Both the position numbers and the translations under genes were made by a program. Shown here one piece after another: positions 46,400-55,356 of a stretch of DNA of 64,000 nucleotides (positions are counted from its first letter, which is position 1; each line of letters opens with the position of its first letter). The notes under the pieces were generated by a model. It was not told where the DNA came from. It saw only the letters and a list, made by a program, of their open reading frames with translations, and did no database searches. The DNA is from Desulfovibrio cuneatus DSM 11391 (GTDB taxonomy: Bacteria > Desulfobacterota > Desulfovibrionia > Desulfovibrionales > Desulfovibrionaceae), in contig NZ_AUCY01000014.1 of assembly GCF_000430005.1 (NCBI RefSeq), positions 46,630 to 110,629 on the forward strand, written 5' to 3'.

Positions 46400-47182
46400 T
46401 TACCTAAGAGTAGTGGCCCCCACTGCCTGCTCCATAAAATGCCGCATGCTTATGCTGGTTTCCATGCGTTTTTCCCTGGCAACATAAACAAGGGGCACAT
46501 GCAGTGTGCGGCGCGTTTCCCCGGCAAATACTGTAAGGGTTATGGCGCGGTCGGTTACGCTGGCTTTTTCAATGGCGGAAAAGGGAATGTACACCAGGGG
46601 CTGGCACAGTACCGGAGCAAAGGCCAGCTTGTCTTCCAGCACATAAAAATAGGCCCGGCTGCGCATGGCTGTGCCCACAATGTACGCCTGCACTGCCAAA
46701 AAAACACAGGCTGCTGCAAAAATCTGCTTTGCCAGGATGGCAAAAAATGGAAGATACAGGCTGCCCACACCCACCACCACCAGCATAACAGCGCTGAGCA
46801 AAAGCAGGCCGCCCTGGGCATAATGCAAAGTGGCACGGCTGCGCGTGGGGGGTGTCAATGTTTTTTCAAAGGCTGCGTACTGGGCTTCATACTGCGTAAA
46901 GCGCAGGCCCCAGGCAAAAATAAGGCCCACAGGAAAATACGGGGCGCAGCCCACAAGCCCCACCGCAAGAGCCACGCGAGGAACCCATAACACAAGGGCA
47001 ATGGAAAGGGCCTGCAAACCAAGGCCAAACCACAGCACAAATTCCACCAATGAAAGCAGGCGCACTGCCAGTGCCCCTGGCATAGTATCAATGAGGGTAT
47101 GGAACAGGCCAAAGGAAAGCATGGCTGCATACAGCAGGTTCAGGGCAATGCCGCCAAGCAAGAGTGGGTGCATTTTTTTCAT
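46400..47182 (-). CDS. Membrane protein with PH-like C-terminal domain
   Basis: The frame extends far into metI, but the ATG at 47182 (AAGGAA upstream) gives a sensible 260-residue protein. It has about six helices (HPLLLGGIALNLLYAAMLSF, LLSLVEFVLWFGLGLQALSI, GGLLLLSAVMLVVVGVGS and others) and a C-terminal soluble domain (AYFYVLEDKLAFAPVL, VYIPFSAIEKASVTDRAI, ETRRTLHVPL) that resembles bacterial PH domains. It follows metI by 40 bases in the position where metQ is usually found; it is not a substrate-binding protein. Confidence 0.72.
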   Translation of the reverse strand: MKKMHPLLLGGIALNLLYAAMLSFGLFHTLIDTMPGALAVRLLSLVEFVLWFGLGLQALSIALVLWVPRVALAVGLVGCAPYFPVGLIFAWGLRFTQYEAQYAAFEKTLTPPTRSRATLHYAQGGLLLLSAVMLVVVGVGSLYLPFFAILAKQIFAAACVFLAVQAYIVGTAMRSRAYFYVLEDKLAFAPVLCQPLVYIPFSAIEKASVTDRAITLTVFAGETRRTLHVPLVYVAREKRMETSISMRHFMEQAVGATTLR

Positions 47183-47222
47183 AAGGGTTCCTTGGGTATG
47201 GCTGATTACAATGTCTTGGGAG

Positions 47223-47921
47223 CTACCGCAGGCGCTTGTATAAAAAATTCCCGGTGGACTGAATAACCTGCACCAGCACAATAAGCAGCAGAATACACCA
47301 TATGGTGACATCGGTTTGAAACCTGTTGTAGCCAAGGCGGTAGGCAAGGTCGCCCAGGCCGCCGCCGCCCACTGTGCCTGCCATGGCAGAATAGCCCAGC
47401 AAGGTAATGGCCAGCACGGCAATGTTCAGCACCAGGGCAGGCATGGCTTCAGGCAGCATCACCATAAAAATGGTTTGCCAGCGGCTGGCCCCAAAGGAGC
47501 GGGCCGCCTCTACCACGCCTTTGTCCACTTCCAGAAAGCTCCCTTCAATAAGCCGCGCAGCAAAGGGGGCTGCCGCAATGGTCAGGGGCATAATGGTGGC
47601 GGTGGTGCCAATGCCCGTGCCCATAACAAGGCGGGTAAGGGGCATTATGGCTATTATAAGAATAATAAAGGGCAAGGAACGCAGCAGGTTCACGGCCATG
47701 TCAATGCTGCGGTAAACCCGGGCGTTGGGCCGCAAGCCATGGGGGCCTGTGGTTATCATAACCACCGCCAGCAAAAAGCCAAACACCAGGGAAAATACGG
47801 TGGAAGCGGAAACCATGTACACAGTTTCCCACAAGGCCTGGAACAAATCGTCACGTATGGCAAGGTAGGAAGCCTGCACCGCCTGCAAAGCAGCCATGAA
47901 GGTGTTGCTGTTAGCTGGCAT
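47223..47921 (-). CDS. metI: Methionine ABC transporter permease MetI
   Basis: The 232-residue protein has five helices and the permease loop VEAARSFGASRWQTIFMVMLPEAMPALV, plus the MetI-type start (LFQALWETVYMVSASTVFSLVFG) and NLLRSLPFIILIIAIMPLTR. It overlaps the metN end by 11 bases. It imports methionine or related amino acids with MetN. Confidence 0.92.
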   Translation of the reverse strand: MPANSNTFMAALQAVQASYLAIRDDLFQALWETVYMVSASTVFSLVFGFLLAVVMITTGPHGLRPNARVYRSIDMAVNLLRSLPFIILIIAIMPLTRLVMGTGIGTTATIMPLTIAAAPFAARLIEGSFLEVDKGVVEAARSFGASRWQTIFMVMLPEAMPALVLNIAVLAITLLGYSAMAGTVGGGGLGDLAYRLGYNRFQTDVTIWCILLLIVLVQVIQSTGNFLYKRLR

Positions 47922-48879
47922 CGTCCATTACCTCCCAGAACAGCTTTTTTTCCTGCAAATAATTCAGTACTTTTTCGAGGTGTTCATCATCTACATTAAT
48001 AATAAGGAAGCCGCGTACATCGTCCACATAGCGTTCCAGCTTGCCACCCACAATGGCAAAGTCCACATCCAGGGCACGGGCCATGCGGGTTATCACGCTA
48101 TTCTGGGAAATTTCCCTGGGGAACCACATGCGAATGTTGGTGCCGCCGGGAATAAGGGTAAATTCATCTTCGATGAGGGTTTTCACATTGGGGGTGGGGG
48201 CCAGAAAAAATGCTTCCGTTTGCCCAAGCCCCTGGCATTCCCCGCCATCCAGCAGCAGAATGCGGTTGCACATGCGCTTTACCACTTCCATTTGGTGGGT
48301 CACCATTATAATGGTCAGGTCAAGGCTTTTGCGTATGTTTTCCAGCAATTCAAGAATGGTAATGGTGGTACGCGGGTCCAGGGCAGAAGTAGCTTCATCG
48401 CACAGCAAAATACTGGGGGAAAGGGCCAGGGCCCTGGCAATGCCCACACGCTGCTTTTGCCCGCCGGAAAGGTTTTGCACCCGTTGGTAGGCTTTGTCAG
48501 TAAGGCCTACAAGGTCCAAAAGTTCCAGCACCCGGCGCTTGCGTTCCTGGGCAGGGGTGTGCCACACTTCTAACGGAAAGGCCACGTTGTCAAACACATT
48601 TTTACGGGCCATCAGGTTGAAGTTCTGAAAAATCATCCCCATGTCACGGCGCAGGGTTTTAATGCCTTCCCTGCCTAGCGCCGCCACTTCCTTGCCCATA
48701 ACTTTTATGCTGCCCCCCTGATAGCCTTCCAGGGCATTGAAACAGCGTAGCAGGGTCGATTTGCCCGCCCCGGAATGACCAACAACACCGAATACCTCGC
48801 CTTTTTCTATGGTAAAGTTGAGGTTTTTCAGTACGGTCACGCTGCCGAACGATTTTTCAAGATTCGTCACTTCAATCAT
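47911..48879 (-). CDS. metN: Methionine ABC transporter ATP-binding protein MetN
   Basis: Starting at MIEVTNLEKSFG (ATG at 48879), the protein has Walker A GHSGAGKST, signature LSGGQKQR, Walker B ILLCDEATSALDP and H-loop VTHQMEV, then a C-terminal NIL/ACT-like domain (LDVDFAIVGGKLERYVDDVRGFLIINV) that senses methionine and inhibits transport. 322 residues. No S-box or other methionine riboswitch is visible upstream, and metQ is missing from the locus. Confidence 0.93.
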   Translation of the reverse strand: MIEVTNLEKSFGSVTVLKNLNFTIEKGEVFGVVGHSGAGKSTLLRCFNALEGYQGGSIKVMGKEVAALGREGIKTLRRDMGMIFQNFNLMARKNVFDNVAFPLEVWHTPAQERKRRVLELLDLVGLTDKAYQRVQNLSGGQKQRVGIARALALSPSILLCDEATSALDPRTTITILELLENIRKSLDLTIIMVTHQMEVVKRMCNRILLLDGGECQGLGQTEAFFLAPTPNVKTLIEDEFTLIPGGTNIRMWFPREISQNSVITRMARALDVDFAIVGGKLERYVDDVRGFLIINVDDEHLEKVLNYLQEKKLFWEVMDDAS

Positions 48880-49314
48880 GCTGCCTGCCTGCGGGAAATG
48901 CTCAAAAACAAAATAGTACCCATTGGGCAACGTCCTCACATTCTAAATCAATGCTGTCCGGCTAACAAGCTGGCAAAATTGCTCTGCGTAGCGTGTCGTT
49001 TGCCTTTATAATCACCTCTTTTTGCCTCACTTTTGTATTGCAATACATGACAGAGAACAAAAAGGTAGCCAGACACGAGTAATCCTAAATACAGTTTGTT
49101 TGTACACGACAGCGCTATAAAATACAACCTGCGCAAGGCAGTGCCGCCTTCGCAGTGGCTTTCAGTGCAAGGGAACAATCAGTTATATTTTTCACTATCA
49201 TTTGGAGCAAAACTTTTATATACTTTTCCCCATGTTTCTAGGGCTTGCCAAAGCCCCACCCTTTACTACTTAACCCTTTAATCTGCTGAGAACTCTCTCA
49301 CACAATGGCCCACC
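48880..49314. other. Divergent intergenic region between metN and the DASS transporter
   Basis: About 435 bases with no supported gene and no recognisable riboswitch or repeat. Both promoters must lie here. The segment 49180-49290 is AT-rich and close to the transporter start. Confidence 0.4.
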
Positions 49315-50769
49315 ATGAAATCAACAACTACATACGGATTGCGCTGGCTGTCGTTACTTCTCATCGTTATTGTTGCCACAGTGGCCTGGTTCCAGCCTGC
49401 CCCAGCAGGGCTTAAGCCAGAAGCATGGCACACGGCGGTTCTGTTCATTGCCACTATTGTGTGCATTGTGGCAGACGTTTTACCCATTGGGGCCATTGGT
49501 ATTTTGGGCATTACCGCTTTTGCCCTTACCTATGCTTCCGGGGCAGCCTCGCCCGACAAAGCCATTCAGGCCGCGCTGAGCGAGTTGAATAGCTCCATTA
49601 TCTGGTTGATTGTGGTGGCCTTTATGGTGGCCCGCGGCTTTATTAAAACAGGGCTTGGCCGGCGCATTGCCCTGCTTATGATACGCCTGCTTGGCAAACG
49701 TACCCTGGGGCTGGCCTATGGCCTTGCTGTGGCAGACCTTATTCTTGCCCCAGCCATGCCCAGCAACACCGCGCGCTGCGGCGGGGTTATTTACCCCATT
49801 GCAGACTCCCTTGCCCGCAGCTACCAGTCTTTTCCTGAAAATGAAAGCCGTTCTAAAATAGGGACATTCCTTATTATGTGCATCGGCAATATTAACGACA
49901 CCACCGCTGCCATGTTCATGACAGCCTACACAGGAAACCTGCTGGCAGTAAAACTTGCAGCCAACGCCGGGGTTGCCATTACCTGGGGAAGCTGGCTTGC
50001 AGCTTCTGTAGTGCCCTGCCTTGTTTCCCTGCTGCTGGTGCCATTGTGTGTGTACTGGATTGCCCGCCCGGAGATTCGCAACACTGCCGACGCCCCGGCC
50101 ATGGCCCAGGCAGAACTGCACAAGCTTGGCCCCGTAAGCCGTTCGGAATGGCTTATGCTGCTCACAGTGGCTCTTTTGCTGGTACTTTGGATTTTTGGCG
50201 GTATGCTGGGCATAGACCCAACAACCGCTTCCTTTGTGGGTCTTTCCTTTTTGCTGCTCACCGGGGTACTTTCCTGGGACGACATTAAAAAAGAACAGGG
50301 CGCATGGGACACCCTGGTGTGGTTTGCAGCCTTGCTGATGATGGCAAACCAGTTGAAGAACCTCGGCTTTATGACCTGGTTTGGCGACCTTGTGGGAGGT
50401 AGCCTTGCCCATGTTATGGGCGGCAGCAACTGGATTTTCATTATGCTGCTGCTCAATGCCGCCTATTTGTATGCCCACTACTTTTTTGCCAGCGGCAATG
50501 CCCAAATTGTGGCCCTGTATTCCGTATTTTTAAGTGTTGGCATAAGCCTTGGCATTCCGCCAGCCCCCATGGCCTTCATGCTGGCATTTTCCAGCAGCCT
50601 TTCCTGCTCCCTTACCCAATACACCCATGCCCGCGGGCCCATTTTGTATGGCGCCGGGTATGTGCCCACATCCGTATGGTGGCGCACCGGGTTTGTGGTG
50701 AGCATTTTGAACCAAATCATCTTCTTTACTGTTGGTTTGGTGTGGTGGCGTATGCTGGGACTGTTCTAG
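49315..50769 (+). CDS. DASS/SLC13 family anion (di- or tricarboxylate) transporter
   Basis: The 484-residue membrane protein has about twelve helices and the two hairpin-type binding signatures of the family: LAPAMPSNTARCGG in the first half and FASGNAQIVALY in the second half. The nearest type is the CitT/TtdT/YbhI branch of anion exchangers, which move citrate, tartrate, succinate or similar acids; the substrate cannot be read from sequence. The TAG stop belongs to palindromic element copy G. Confidence 0.9.
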   Translation: MKSTTTYGLRWLSLLLIVIVATVAWFQPAPAGLKPEAWHTAVLFIATIVCIVADVLPIGAIGILGITAFALTYASGAASPDKAIQAALSELNSSIIWLIVVAFMVARGFIKTGLGRRIALLMIRLLGKRTLGLAYGLAVADLILAPAMPSNTARCGGVIYPIADSLARSYQSFPENESRSKIGTFLIMCIGNINDTTAAMFMTAYTGNLLAVKLAANAGVAITWGSWLAASVVPCLVSLLLVPLCVYWIARPEIRNTADAPAMAQAELHKLGPVSRSEWLMLLTVALLLVLWIFGGMLGIDPTTASFVGLSFLLLTGVLSWDDIKKEQGAWDTLVWFAALLMMANQLKNLGFMTWFGDLVGGSLAHVMGGSNWIFIMLLLNAAYLYAHYFFASGNAQIVALYSVFLSVGISLGIPPAPMAFMLAFSSSLSCSLTQYTHARGPILYGAGYVPTSVWWRTGFVVSILNQIIFFTVGLVWWRMLGLF

Positions 50770-50893
50770 GGAAACGCGCAGTCATTCATTTGGACTTCGC
50801 TTCTCGTTTTTTTAAGGCGGGGCAGGACATAAAAGTCTTGCCCCGCCTTAAAAAAACTCGTGCCTTGCCAAACGACATAACGGCGAGTTTCCC
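50769..50893. repeat. Dispersed nested-palindrome element, copy G (fused to stop codon)
   Basis: CTAGGGAAACGCGCAGTCAT at the left and ATAACGGCGAGTTTCCC at the right bound 125 bases. The inner hairpin TTTTTTTAAGGCGGGGCAGG / CCCCGCCTTAAAAAAA is almost perfect, more than in other copies. It separates the convergent transporter and Rsm22-like genes. Confidence 0.87.
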
Positions 50894-50934
50894 AAATACC
50901 AGTTATTCAGAATTTACTGGTACAACAATTTACG

Positions 50935-52707
50935 CTACTTGCGTCTGCTCCCTTTTTGCGGGGAACCATCACCAGGCCTGAACGCGCGTTGCCTGGGCTC
51001 TTGTTGTCTGGGTTCGTGTGGCCTTGGCTCGCGTGGCTTGCCATCACGTGGCCTGCCCTCGCCCTGCCCCTGTTCACTCCTCACGTGCTCACTTTCCGTC
51101 TGTTCCCACTGTTTTTTCCCGGTCTGCTTGCGCCCTGTGGGTGCGCCTTCCCCTTGCCTGCGTTCATCCTTCCCAAATTTTGGCCTGGAGGCTGGGCCAG
51201 CATCAGGCCGTGTATTTGGCCTAGGAGCAGGTCTTCCCTTGTCTGTACGGGAAGATTCTTCCTGCCATGCACGGCTTCCTGCATGGCCTTTGGCAAAAGG
51301 CGCTTTAGGGGCTGTTGTATAGGGCCGCTGGCCACCTGTATCGCCCTCACCCTCAGGGTCACGCGGTTCGCGTCTAGGCACAAAGGGATTAGTGGGTTTT
51401 GCCAGCAAAGCGCCGCTTTTTCGGTCGCGCTGAGGGCGCTCCCCTGGGGCAAAGGGCAGGGGCACGGCTTCCACCACGGCACCGGAGTGGTAATAGCGGG
51501 CGTCCAGCAATAACGTAAGACCATGTTCCCCGCAGCTATAGCGGCCTGGGTACTGTTCGTCCGGCAGGCGGATGGGGGCAGAAATAACCCGCAAAGGAAA
51601 GGGCGTGCCCGGTTCCACTGGGGGCCAGGTGGCGGCACCCCGCAACCCTTTTGTACGGGGCTGCTGGGCGGAAGGGGCAAACTGTTCTGGCTGCATGTGG
51701 TCTTCTTCCTGCAATTCCTCGTACAGCGCCTCCAGTTCATCCAAGGTTTCTGCATCTTTCCCTTTACTAAGGCCGCGGCCCACCTTTTCTCCCAAAAAGA
51801 AACTTATAGCCAAACTTTCCCGCTCAATACCTGCCCGTTCCCCCAAGCCATGCAGCGCTTTCGGGGCTGCCTCCGCGGGCAGGGTAAAGTGACACCAGCC
51901 TGTGTAGGTGGGGCCATACCCTTCGCGTTCACGCCCTGGTTGCATGGGGCATGCTTCGGCATGGGTGCACGGTGCCAAGGGGGCCACCCCTGCTTCCAGC
52001 AATCCCTGCCGGGCCAGAGTGACCATTTTGCCACCAAGGCGGGTGCCCGGTTCCACCAGCAGCATGGTGCCGCCGGGAACAAGCTTGCGGGCGGCAAAGC
52101 TCATAAGTGAGGTGGTGGCATCTTCCAGGGTGCCTTGCTTGGGCGCTTGTAATTCGTTCAACACGTTGCCCGCCATAATGCAGGCTGCGGGGCGTTCCAG
52201 CCCGGCAATAGCTTGGCGCACAGGGGCCTTTTGCAGCGTAAAGCGCCAAGGGCTTTGTTCCCCGGCCAGGTGGCGGAACACGCCAAGCCCCACTTCCATG
52301 GGGCGTGTGGTCACGTCGGTACACACAAAATGCAAAGGAATTTCCCGCAGGGCAGGCAAGCTGCACCACAAGGCCAGGGGCAAAGTAAGGGGCCCGCTGC
52401 CAAGGTCCAGAATCAGGTCGTCTGCTTCCAGGTGCAGGGGCAACCCCGGCAGCAGGCAGGAAAGGCGGAAGACGTTCCATGGCATAAAAAAGTGCATATA
52501 CGCAGAAAGAAACCGGGGCGCAGCCCAATAGGGCTTGTGCAGGTTGCCCCGCTCTGTGGTGAGCATGCGGGAAAGGTCGCGCACGGCAAAAGGCAGGTCG
52601 CGCTGGTGCCCACGGGGAATGGGGCGCACAGCCTTTACGGCGTACATCAGGCGGTCCAGCACGGTTTGGCTTTGTGCCGAAGGAGAAAGCAAAAGGGAAG
52701 AAGACAA
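50935..52707 (-). CDS. Rsm22-like small ribosomal subunit protein / methyltransferase with disordered tail
   Basis: Residues 1-330 match the Rsm22 family: an S-adenosylmethionine fold with LDLGSGPLTLPLALW and a cysteine cluster CTHAEACPM...YTGWCHF (about 246-275) that in mitochondrial METTL17/Rsm22 binds an iron-sulfur cluster. Residues 330 onward include a folded segment (LRVISAPIRLPDEQYPGRYS) and then about 170 residues that are highly basic, Pro/Arg/Gly/Glu-rich and clearly disordered, with repeats such as EPRPHEPRQQEPRQR. The tail may bind RNA. It is 590 residues in total and is likely to act in 30S assembly. Confidence 0.85.
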   Translation of the reverse strand: MSSSLLLSPSAQSQTVLDRLMYAVKAVRPIPRGHQRDLPFAVRDLSRMLTTERGNLHKPYWAAPRFLSAYMHFFMPWNVFRLSCLLPGLPLHLEADDLILDLGSGPLTLPLALWCSLPALREIPLHFVCTDVTTRPMEVGLGVFRHLAGEQSPWRFTLQKAPVRQAIAGLERPAACIMAGNVLNELQAPKQGTLEDATTSLMSFAARKLVPGGTMLLVEPGTRLGGKMVTLARQGLLEAGVAPLAPCTHAEACPMQPGREREGYGPTYTGWCHFTLPAEAAPKALHGLGERAGIERESLAISFFLGEKVGRGLSKGKDAETLDELEALYEELQEEDHMQPEQFAPSAQQPRTKGLRGAATWPPVEPGTPFPLRVISAPIRLPDEQYPGRYSCGEHGLTLLLDARYYHSGAVVEAVPLPFAPGERPQRDRKSGALLAKPTNPFVPRREPRDPEGEGDTGGQRPYTTAPKAPFAKGHAGSRAWQEESSRTDKGRPAPRPNTRPDAGPASRPKFGKDERRQGEGAPTGRKQTGKKQWEQTESEHVRSEQGQGEGRPRDGKPREPRPHEPRQQEPRQRAFRPGDGSPQKGSRRK

Positions 52708-52790
52708 GGTATGCTCGATTCTACGTTAAGGTGAAAAAAACTTGCGTGCCGCAGGAACGCGCTGCGTAAACGACTTTTGGGATAGCTGAT

Positions 52791-53885
52791 TTATTCCACG
52801 TGTTCCCACCAGTGGGAAAACGTTTGGGTTGTGTCGTGCAGCAGCACCTTTTGCCCAATCATGGGGGTAATAAGCCGAATCCCTTCATGGGGCAAATGGA
52901 CTATGGTTTCCAGGGGCTCTTTCCAGGGGTGGTAGCTGATGTCAAATTTACTGGTATGGCCGGGGAAAAGGGTTCTGGCACCAAGGTCCACAGCGGCCTG
53001 CATCACTTCTTGCGGGTGCATGTGGCTGTAAGGCCAGCGTTTGTCGTACTGGCCATTTTCCAGAACAGCCACGTCCACCCCGCCAAATTCTTCCCCAATG
53101 GCGGCAAAATGGGGGCCATAGCCACTATCCCCCCCCAAATATACCACCACCCATGGGGTTTGCAATACAAAGGAAACCCACAGGGTGGGGTTGCCGCATG
53201 CCCCCCGGCCGGAAAAGTGGTGGGTAGGCCGGCAATGCACGGTAATGCTACCCCGAAGAGCCAAAGAATCGTGCCAGTCCAGCTCCGTGATACACTGGGA
53301 AGAATAGCCCCAGTGTTCAAGGTGCGCCCCCACCCCAAGGCCGCACACAACAGCTTCAACCTTATGGCGCAAGGCCCGCAGTGTTTCGTAGTCCAGGTGG
53401 TCCCAGTGGTCGTGGGTTATAAGCAGGCAGTCTATTTCAGGAATGTCTTCCGGGGTATAAATGTCTGCCCCGTCAAACGCTTTGGTGAAAAAAGGAAAAG
53501 GGGAAGCGGCCCCACTAAACACCGGGTCTACTAAAAACCGTTGCCCGGAAAGTTGCAAAAAGTAGGAAGAATGCCCAAACCACACCAGCACATCTTCCTG
53601 CCGGGACAAATTGTGCAAATCAGTTTTCTGGCTGGGCATGGGGCTTTCCGGACGGGTGTTTTTACGCTTGCCCAAAAAAAAGTCCCGGTAAATGTGCCAT
53701 TCACTCACGCCTTCGGCAAGGCGGCCCCGGTCTGTTTCATTCTGAAAACGACCCTGAATATAATTGGGTGAGCGCTGAATGCGTGCCAACCGCTCCCCAC
53801 GGGGTGCTTTTCCAAAACTTGTCAAACGCGGGTACAGCCGATACAGCACCAACGCAACAAGGAAAAAGACTAGAAAAAAAGACAT
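52791..53885 (-). CDS. MBL-fold metal-dependent hydrolase (NAPE-PLD / UlaG-like)
   Basis: An N-terminal helix (MSFFLVFFLVALVLYRLY) anchors a metallo-beta-lactamase-fold domain with the THDHWDHLD metal site, further histidines in RPTHHFSGRG, an aspartate in YLGGDSGYG, and PGHTSKFD near the end. This is the N-acyl-phosphatidylethanolamine phospholipase D-like subfamily, often annotated as outer-membrane or membrane-linked hydrolases; the substrate is unknown. The ATG at 53885 (364 residues) is chosen over one seven codons upstream because GGAATG lies before it. Confidence 0.87.
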   Translation of the reverse strand: MSFFLVFFLVALVLYRLYPRLTSFGKAPRGERLARIQRSPNYIQGRFQNETDRGRLAEGVSEWHIYRDFFLGKRKNTRPESPMPSQKTDLHNLSRQEDVLVWFGHSSYFLQLSGQRFLVDPVFSGAASPFPFFTKAFDGADIYTPEDIPEIDCLLITHDHWDHLDYETLRALRHKVEAVVCGLGVGAHLEHWGYSSQCITELDWHDSLALRGSITVHCRPTHHFSGRGACGNPTLWVSFVLQTPWVVVYLGGDSGYGPHFAAIGEEFGGVDVAVLENGQYDKRWPYSHMHPQEVMQAAVDLGARTLFPGHTSKFDISYHPWKEPLETIVHLPHEGIRLITPMIGQKVLLHDTTQTFSHWWEHVE

Positions 53886-54064
53886 AACATTCCGTGGGTT
53901 ATGCAACAGGATGAAAAAACAGCACGTGCCTTTGCCAAGCAGGTTTCTTTATACCACAGCCCACCACACAGGGGAATAACTAATAAGGCACACCCCATGC
54001 CATGATGGAGTGTGCCTTATTAGTTATGTTCCGTTTAAAGCACTAAGAGGTCAAGTGCTTTTTT

Positions 54065-54187
54065 GAAACGCTCAGTTTTTCGTTTGGCAAGGCACGAATT
54101 TTTCTTGAAGCAGGAGTGGACTCTTCTGTCCTCGACTGTTTCAAGAAAAATGAAGTAACGAAGCCAAACGGAACAACTCAGCGTTTT
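54065..54187. repeat. Dispersed nested-palindrome element, copy H
   Basis: GAAACGCTCAGTTTTTCG and GAACAACTCAGCGTTTT bound 123 bases; the core GAAGCAGGAGTGGACTCTTC is the same as in copy B. It ends three bases before the purC stop. Confidence 0.87.
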
Positions 54188-54190
54188 AAG

Positions 54191-54895
54191 CTATTTTTTG
54201 AAGTAGGAAGCCAATTCCAGGCCAGCCACCCGTTCTTTCGTGCCAGCCTTGAAGGCACGGCAACAGCCGGGGGAAACTTCATCAATCAGCAGTGGTTCAC
54301 CGGCTGCGTCCAGCCCCCACTCTATTTTAATATCCCATAAATCAAGCCCGCGTTCTGCAAACATGCCACGAATGGCTTGCAGGGTGCGTTCGTTCAGGGG
54401 CAACAGTTTTTCCATGGTGGCAGCAGGCACAATGCCAAGTGCCACAAGGGCAGAAGGCACAATGGGCGGGTCGCCTGCGGCGTCATTTTTCAAGGTTATT
54501 TCAAACACCGGGTTTGGCAGGGCCATGCCGTCATAAGTGCCAGCTATCATGCTATAGCGGCGCAAAAAGCTGCCTGTGCACACCCAGCGTGCTACCCATT
54601 CCAGCCCAGGGGTGAACAATTTCCCCTTTTTCACTGTCATGGTAAGTTTTTGCAAGTCGTAATCCACCAAATGGGTGTTTGCCACGCCCTTTTTCTGGAG
54701 CGTTTCAAACAGAACAGAGGTCATGGCGAGGCAAGCCCCACCCTGACCAGGAGCAGTGTCTTCCGCCACTGTATTGCCGCCTGGGTCAATTTCCCCGGCG
54801 TCATTTTTGGTTACGCGGTCAGTAAACTGCAACAGCAGTGTTTCTGGACCAGCTTCGTAGACATCTTTTGTCTTCCCTCGATACAGCAGTTGCAT
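54191..54895 (-). CDS. purC: Phosphoribosylaminoimidazole-succinocarboxamide synthase
   Basis: The ATG at 54895, with AAGGAG upstream, starts MQLLYRGKTKDVYEAG, the PurC nucleotide-binding beginning. Further matches are the segment RVTKNDAGE, RWVCTGSFLRRY, LPNPVFEITLKNDAAGDPP and a C-terminal IDEVSPGCCRAF. In E. coli-type enzymes the last motif reads DE-SPD-CRLWD; here it is SPGCCRAF, a variant. The enzyme joins aspartate to CAIR in purine synthesis. At 234 residues it has the usual short PurC length. Confidence 0.93.
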   Translation of the reverse strand: MQLLYRGKTKDVYEAGPETLLLQFTDRVTKNDAGEIDPGGNTVAEDTAPGQGGACLAMTSVLFETLQKKGVANTHLVDYDLQKLTMTVKKGKLFTPGLEWVARWVCTGSFLRRYSMIAGTYDGMALPNPVFEITLKNDAAGDPPIVPSALVALGIVPAATMEKLLPLNERTLQAIRGMFAERGLDLWDIKIEWGLDAAGEPLLIDEVSPGCCRAFKAGTKERVAGLELASYFKK

Positions 54896-55356
54896 TGGAT
54901 AGCTCCTTGCTTTTGTTACCAAAAAAAATCTATACGCCCAATAGGCAGCATGACACAAGTGCCTATTTACGGAAAATTTTACGCCCCCAGCCTGCATCAC
55001 AAACATATAACCGTAATATCAAATTGTTAGGTGCTGTCTTTGGGCATAAAAAAAATCTCATTTTTTTATGCCCAGTACACCCTTTCCTGCCACGCCTTCA
55101 TTGCCCACTTTTTGCATTACCCAGCGGCAGGGGCAACATGTTCCCCAGTGCAGCCAGAAAGGCTGGTAGCAGGTTGTGTGCAAAGACAACGCACGGGGCT
55201 GCCTTCCCTTTGCCCCATTTCAAAGGATATTCCCATGGGACAGTTGACCCAATAGCCCTTTATGTGCCAGTATTCACAAACGCTTGTACACCCATTCTCC
55301 GATGCCCTGTAATCCTTCCCTTACCACATGCCTTTTGACCAGCACGAGCAAGCACT
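54896..55356. other. Divergent intergenic region with an AT-rich hairpin
   Basis: About 460 bases without a supported gene. GGGCATAAAAAAAT at 55042-55056 pairs with ATTTTTTTATGCCC at 55060-55073, a 14-pair hairpin that could be a terminator-like or regulatory structure. The promoters of purC and of the 998-residue protein gene lie here. Confidence 0.5.

Noticed and set aside
47183..47422. 80-residue N-terminal extension of the 46400 gene
   Set aside because: It overlaps metI in another frame, is rich in Trp, Cys and Pro without structure, and a better start with AAGGAA exists at 47182.
48880..49314. SAM riboswitch in front of metN
   Set aside because: No S-box core motifs or terminator/antiterminator pair could be found in the leader.
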